Under the pieces are notes generated by a model. It was not told where the DNA came from. It worked only from the letters and a program-made list of their open reading frames with translations, and did not search any database. Positions 60,731 to 64,000 of a stretch of 64,000 nt of DNA are shown here, piece by piece. A program made the translations under genes and the position numbers. Within the stretch, counting starts at the first letter, position 1. Each line of letters starts with the position of its first letter. The stretch is from CAYSUS01 sp964434165 (GTDB taxonomy: Bacteria > Planctomycetota > Planctomycetia > Pirellulales > Thermoguttaceae), in NCBI GenBank assembly GCA_964434165.1, contig CAYSUS010000009.1, positions 35,231-99,230 of the forward strand, given 5' to 3'.

Positions 60731-61993
60731 ATGTGCCGCAAGCAGATAACTCTTGCCCTGGTCCTCTGCGTCGCCTCCGCATCCCCCGCGCAGGAGCCGG
60801 AGCGTAACGTTCTGCGACTGGGAGATTTGGAGGCGATCGCCCTGGCCAACAACCCAGCCATCGCCAAGGCGCGTGCCGAGCTTTCGGCGGCGCGGCACCG
60901 GTGGGTGCAAGATGGTCTGTACCCCAATCCGCGCGTCGGCTACTTCGGTGGGGAAATGGGCGATGGGGGAAGCTCGGGGAAGCAGGGAGCGTTCTTCGGC
61001 CAGGAGGTCGTGACCGGCGGCAAGCTGCGACTGAGCCGGTCCGAGGCCGCGTGGGCAATCCAGCAGGCCGAGGCGGCCTTCGCCGCCCAGCACCTTCGAG
61101 TGCTCAACGACGTGCGCGCCGCCCACTACGAGGTGCTCCTCGCGCAGCGGGCCCTGGAGCTCGACCGGGCCCTGGTGGCGATCGGCGAGAAGGGTGTCGA
61201 GACCACTGAGGACCTGTTCGACGCCCAGGAGGTCAGCCGCGTGGACGTCCTCCAAGCGCGCATCGAGGCCGACACCGCCCGCCTGCAACTGCACAACGCC
61301 GAGGCCCGCCACGAAGCCGCCTGGCGCCGGCTCGCCGCCGTGCTCGGCACGCCCCGCATGCCCCCGGCGGCGCTGGAGGGCAGCCTCGAGCAAAGCATCC
61401 CCCGCCTCGACTGGGACACCGCCCTGGCCCGCGTCCTGGCCGAAAGCCCCGAGCTCCAGCGGGCCAGGGCGGGGGTGGAGCGGGCGCGGTGCCGCGTGCG
61501 GCGAGAGCGGGTCGAGGTGATCCCCAACGTCGATCTCCGCGCGGCCGTGGCCCACGACAATGTCTCCACCGACACGATCACGGCCGTGGAGGTCGAGCTG
61601 CCTGTGCCGGTCTTCAATCGCAACCAGGGCAACATCTGCCGGGCCCAGGCCGACCTGGCCGCCGCGTTGAGCGAGGCCCGCCGCGTCGAGCTGGCGCTGC
61701 ATCGGCGATTGGCCGCGGCCTTCGAACGCTACGACGCGGCCGGGCGCCGCGTCGCGCGCTATCGCGAGGAAATCCTGCCCAACGCCCAGAAGTCGCTCGA
61801 GCTGGTGCAGAACGGGTATCGGCAGGGCGAGTTCGGCTACCTCACCATGCTCACCGCGCAACGGACCTACTTCCGCGCCACGCTCCAGTACGTGCAGAGC
61901 CTCCACGACCTCTGGGCGGGCGCCGTGCAGATCGAGGGCCTCCTGCTGGAGGACTCGCTCGGCGCGGACGAGGTTGGGGCCGACGCGGAGTGA
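60731..61993 (+). CDS. TolC-family outer membrane channel
   Basis: Outer-membrane efflux or secretion duct that works with an inner-membrane transporter and adaptor. The 420-residue protein begins with a signal peptide (1-20). The two-fold TolC repeat is seen: LGDLEAIALANNPAI with FGQEVVTGGK, then LARVLAESPELQRARAGV with VELPVPVFNRNQGN. Long coiled helices and the terminal GYRQGEFGYLTMLTAQRTYF...LQSLHDLWAGA-like (LQYVQSLHDLWAGA) block complete it. It resembles CusC/CzcC-type proteins in the VFNRNQG motif, so metal efflux is possible. No adaptor or RND pump is in the window, so its partners are unknown. Confidence 0.92.
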   Translation: MCRKQITLALVLCVASASPAQEPERNVLRLGDLEAIALANNPAIAKARAELSAARHRWVQDGLYPNPRVGYFGGEMGDGGSSGKQGAFFGQEVVTGGKLRLSRSEAAWAIQQAEAAFAAQHLRVLNDVRAAHYEVLLAQRALELDRALVAIGEKGVETTEDLFDAQEVSRVDVLQARIEADTARLQLHNAEARHEAAWRRLAAVLGTPRMPPAALEGSLEQSIPRLDWDTALARVLAESPELQRARAGVERARCRVRRERVEVIPNVDLRAAVAHDNVSTDTITAVEVELPVPVFNRNQGNICRAQADLAAALSEARRVELALHRRLAAAFERYDAAGRRVARYREEILPNAQKSLELVQNGYRQGEFGYLTMLTAQRTYFRATLQYVQSLHDLWAGAVQIEGLLLEDSLGADEVGADAE

Positions 61994-62027
61994 CGCGAGA
62001 CTCGTTGCGGCGCGTCCGCGCGGTCTG

Positions 62028-62056
62028 TTGAGGGGTCGGACCTTGGCGCCTATAAT
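62028..62056 (+). promoter_or_regulatory. Promoter for the enolase-superfamily gene
   Basis: TTGAGG (62028-62033), a 17-nt spacer and a perfect TATAAT (62051-62056) lie 52 nt before the GTG start. Confidence 0.68.
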
Positions 62057-62107
62057 CCGGCTTCGCCTCCCGCCACGCGCGATGCCTCGACGACCGCCGG
62101 TGTCCCC

Positions 62108-63211
62108 GTGAAGATTGACCGCCTCGACCTGTTCACCCTCCGCTATCCGTTCGAGGGCTTCTTCAAGTTCATCGGGCCGGCGGCCGTGCACACGGTGGTG
62201 GCGGTCAAGCTCACGGCCGACGACGGGACGTCGGGCTGGGGGCAGAGCCTGCCCGTGCCGCGGTGGAGCTACGAAACGCCCGAGACCGCCGAGATCGTGC
62301 TCCGCGACTACTTCGGCCCGGCCGTGATCGGATGCGACCCGCTCGATCTGCACGGCTGCCAGGCGGCACTCGACCGCGCGCTGGCCCCGTCGTTCTCCAC
62401 GGCCATGCCGCTCTCGCGCGCCGGGATCGACCTGGCCTTGCACGACCTGGCCGGGAAGCTCCAGGGCAAATCGCTCGCCGAGTTGTGCGGCCGACCGGCC
62501 GGCGGCCATATCGCCCTGAGCTGGACGGTGAACGCCCGGTCGCTCGACGAGGCCGACGAACAGATCGACGCGGGCCTGGACCGGGGCTACCGCAACGTCA
62601 ATATCAAGGTCGCGCCCGATCCCGCTTTCGACGTCCCTCTTGCCCGACGGGTGCGCGAGCGCGTGCCCGACGGCTTCCTCTGGGCCGACGCCAACTGCGG
62701 TTACGATCCCGACGCGGCCCTCGACGCGGCCCCGCGCCTGGCGGACGCGGGCGTGGACGTGCTCGAGGCCCCGTTGCGTCCCAACCGCATCGCCGGCCAC
62801 CAGGCGCTGAAGAGGCAGGGGGCGCTTCCCATCACCATGGACGAGGGCGTGGTCTCGCCAGTCGAACTGGAGGAGTTCATCCGGCTGGGCATGATCGACG
62901 GGATCACGATCAAGGTCTCGCGGTCCGGCGGGCTGTGGTCCGCGCGTCGGCAGATCGAGATCGCCGCCGACCGCGGGCTGTTCTGGCTGGGCAGCGGCCT
63001 GACCGACCCGGACATCGCCATGGCCGCCTCGCTGGCGCTGATGGGTGCCTATGGCCTGGACCGGCCCGCGGCGCTGAACGGCCCGCAGTTCCTCAGCCGC
63101 GACGTGCTCGCCCGGCCCCTGGCCATTGAGGGCGGCCGGGCCGCCGTGCCCACGGGGCCCGGCCTGGGCATCGAGGTGGACGAGATGAGGTTGCAGGCGC
63201 TGGCTGTTTAG
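62108..63211 (+). CDS. Mandelate racemase/muconate cycloisomerase family enzyme
   Basis: Enolase-superfamily enzyme of 367 residues starting at a GTG. The three metal ligands have the right spacing: Asp194 (WADANCGY), Glu220 (LEAPLRPN) and Asp245 (ITMDEGV). Lys269 (ITIKVSRSG) and a Lys in NVNIKVAP are candidate bases, and GLTDPDIAMAASLALMGAYG lies at the end. The N-terminal capping domain contains WGQSLPVPRWSYETPETAE. The substrate, an acid sugar, an amino acid or a cycloalkene, cannot be told; absence of the K-x-K pair argues against muconate cycloisomerase and mandelate racemase proper. It has its own promoter. Confidence 0.92.
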   Translation: MKIDRLDLFTLRYPFEGFFKFIGPAAVHTVVAVKLTADDGTSGWGQSLPVPRWSYETPETAEIVLRDYFGPAVIGCDPLDLHGCQAALDRALAPSFSTAMPLSRAGIDLALHDLAGKLQGKSLAELCGRPAGGHIALSWTVNARSLDEADEQIDAGLDRGYRNVNIKVAPDPAFDVPLARRVRERVPDGFLWADANCGYDPDAALDAAPRLADAGVDVLEAPLRPNRIAGHQALKRQGALPITMDEGVVSPVELEEFIRLGMIDGITIKVSRSGGLWSARRQIEIAADRGLFWLGSGLTDPDIAMAASLALMGAYGLDRPAALNGPQFLSRDVLARPLAIEGGRAAVPTGPGLGIEVDEMRLQALAV

Positions 63212-63223
63212 GCTTCCGAAGCC
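63211..63223. repeat. Single 13-nt unit related to the 31-bp palindrome
   Basis: GGCTTCCGAAGCC is palindromic around its centre and differs from GACTTCCGAAGTC by one paired change at each end. It touches the stop codon region of the enolase-superfamily gene. Confidence 0.4.
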
Positions 63224-63240
63224 GCGCTCCGCGTCCATGA

Positions 63241-63405
63241 TCAAGGAGGGGACGCCGCGCGAAGCATCAGCTCCAGCGAGAGACAGTCGCAGTCGTCGCC
63301 GCCTAAGGACGAGACGATCTGCTGGTACTTCAACCGCAGCTCGTCCAGCAGGCGCTCCCCCGACGGGGTTGGCCGGCCCCAATACGTGAAAAAAGGAACG
63401 TCCAT
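63241..63405 (-). CDS. Possible small ORF (54 aa) downstream of the hydrogenase
   Basis: ATG at 63405 with AGGA about 8 nt upstream; the product begins MDVPFFTYWGRPTPSGE and contains DDCDCLSLELML. It has no known family. A C-x-C pair could bind metal, and the position after a hydrogenase gene on the same strand makes a partner role imaginable, but this is a short ORF and coding is unproven. Confidence 0.4.
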   Translation of the reverse strand: MDVPFFTYWGRPTPSGERLLDELRLKYQQIVSSLGGDDCDCLSLELMLRAASPP

Positions 63406-63426
63406 ACGGCTTTCCTGGTGCTTCTG

Positions 63427-63477
63427 GTTCCCACGCGCTGCGTGCGGACCTCCGTTGCCACGGAGGACCGCGGGAAC
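63427..63477. terminator. Compound inverted repeat after the hydrogenase gene
   Basis: GTTCCC pairs with GGGAAC (63472-63477), and inside CCTCCGT-TGCC-ACGGAGG (63449-63466) forms a perfect hairpin. It lies 14 nt beyond the hydrogenase stop on the minus strand. No T-run follows, so termination is possible but not shown. Confidence 0.45.
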
Positions 63478-63490
63478 GAGCCTTCCCACC

Positions 63491-64000
63491 TCACACCCGC
63501 GGCCGCTCGGTGTAGGTCGTGTGCAACAGGTGGTGCGACTTCTCGCCCAAGGGCGCGCCGAGATACTCCTCGTACAGCGCCCTGAGGGCGGGATTGTCGT
63601 GCGACTTGCGCAGGGCCTTGCCCTCGTCCTCGCGGTAGATGGCGGCGATGCGGGCCTGGCGCACGGCGTCATCGGTGAAGCGGGGCTGACCCCCGCCGCC
63701 AATGCATCCGCCGGGGCAGGTCATCACCTCGATGAAGTGATACTCCTTCGCGCCCGACTTGATCGCCGCGATCACCCGCTGGGCGTTGGCCAGCCCGTGG
63801 GCCACGGCCACGTGGAGCGTGACTCCGTCCAGGAAGCCCCAGTCGGGTAGCGCACCGTCGATCCGAATCGAGGCCTCCTTGACGCCCTCCAGGCCGGCGA
63901 CGGGGGTCACGTGGAGGTTGTCCATGGGCAGCTCGCGCCCGGTGACGAGCTCGTAGGCGGTGCGCAGGGCGGCCTCCATCACGCCGCCGGTGTTGGCGAA
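63491..64000 (-). CDS. hydA: [FeFe]-hydrogenase, C-terminal part (cut by window edge)
   Basis: Catalyses reversible proton reduction with the H-cluster. About 170 codons are present; the start lies beyond position 64000. Seen are FANTGGVMEAALRTAYELVTG (second H-cluster region) and EVMTCPGGCIGGGGQP, the third H-cluster motif with two Cys ligands. The C-terminal small-subunit domain is ALRKSHDNPALRALYEEYLG...HHLLHTTYTERPR. The reading frame stays open to the edge, and the family is 450-600 residues, so two thirds are missing. Whether it is monomeric or an NAD(P)-linked electron-bifurcating complex depends on genes outside the window. Confidence 0.95.
   Translation of the reverse strand, partial: FANTGGVMEAALRTAYELVTGRELPMDNLHVTPVAGLEGVKEASIRIDGALPDWGFLDGVTLHVAVAHGLANAQRVIAAIKSGAKEYHFIEVMTCPGGCIGGGGQPRFTDDAVRQARIAAIYREDEGKALRKSHDNPALRALYEEYLGAPLGEKSHHLLHTTYTERPRV

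Noticed and set aside
60656..63382. Long open frame of more than 900 codons on the minus strand
   Set aside because: It lies opposite the TolC-like and enolase-superfamily genes, both with clear motifs. Long antisense frames are expected in GC-rich genes; its product has no recognisable domain.

Overview
The window is visibly GC-rich DNA, and its protein families point to a member of the Planctomycetota. The markers are an exported c-type cytochrome/DUF1549/DUF1553 protein beside a Tat-exported DUF1501 protein, a DUF1559 H-X9-DG pseudopilin, a PEP-CTERM protein, an arylsulfatase, ThuA and Tat-exported Gfo/Idh/MocA proteins, and GH29 fucosidase. An aldehyde:ferredoxin oxidoreductase and an [FeFe]-hydrogenase (cut by the right edge) suggest an anaerobe or facultative anaerobe. 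I count 45 protein genes, one of them partial and several poorly understood. I recognised no tRNA, rRNA, CRISPR array or insertion sequence.

Layout. 0.1-8.3 kb: exported ApbE flavin transferase, tRNA dihydrouridine synthase, an unknown exported protein, sulfatase, HNH nuclease, SpoIIE-type phosphatase and ThuA protein. 8.7-18.2 kb: PEP-CTERM protein plus pseudopilin, Tat-exported phosphoesterase, C45-type amidohydrolase, a 1111-residue LamG/glycosidase-like protein and a Gfo/Idh/MocA oxidoreductase. 18.5-24.9 kb: two tandem Skp/OmpH-like chaperones and the DUF1549-DUF1501 pair. 25-34.6 kb: guaA, two exported TPR proteins (1828 and 512 residues) and rpsR. 34.8-41.5 kb: DUF4261 protein, mutS, fliG preceded by a tiny ORF resembling only the FliG-binding tail of FliF, cheX and queD. 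41.7-48.5 kb: DUF2177 membrane protein, an ORF6N chimera, the intact relative of its second half, fucosidase, an unknown exported protein and nadK. 48.8-54.7 kb: dxs-ispA-xseB (isoprenoid precursors plus exonuclease VII small subunit), then a MoaD-like carrier upstream in the window of, and transcribed after, the aldehyde:ferredoxin oxidoreductase. 54.9-64 kb: SurA/PpiD-like chaperone and topA diverging from one promoter region, a TolC-like protein, an enolase-superfamily enzyme, a 54-residue ORF and the C-terminal part of the hydrogenase.

How the genes work together. Much of the window serves the cell envelope and polysaccharide use: secreted hydrolases, periplasmic chaperones, TPR scaffolds, an outer-membrane channel and sorting-signal proteins. 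Housekeeping genes are scattered singly among them, as is common in this phylum. The redox genes (ApbE, AOR with its own sulfur-carrier protein, hydrogenase) fit ferredoxin-linked anaerobic metabolism.

The most unusual content lies between and across genes. A 31-bp double palindrome occurs in about seven full-length copies of varying quality, three of them bracketing the two members of the DUF1549-DUF1501 pair. A GTACT-rich sequence shares a perfect 18-nt core between two unrelated intergenic regions. Other items are a MITE-like element beside aor, a long inverted repeat after fliG, a CCCTCTCCCGC hairpin family, an ORF6N chimera, and fliG coupled to a FliF tail with no MS-ring gene. I see no complete, clearly new multi-gene defence or metabolic system. 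The best candidates for undescribed biology are the FliF-tail/fliG/cheX unit and the dispersed palindromes.
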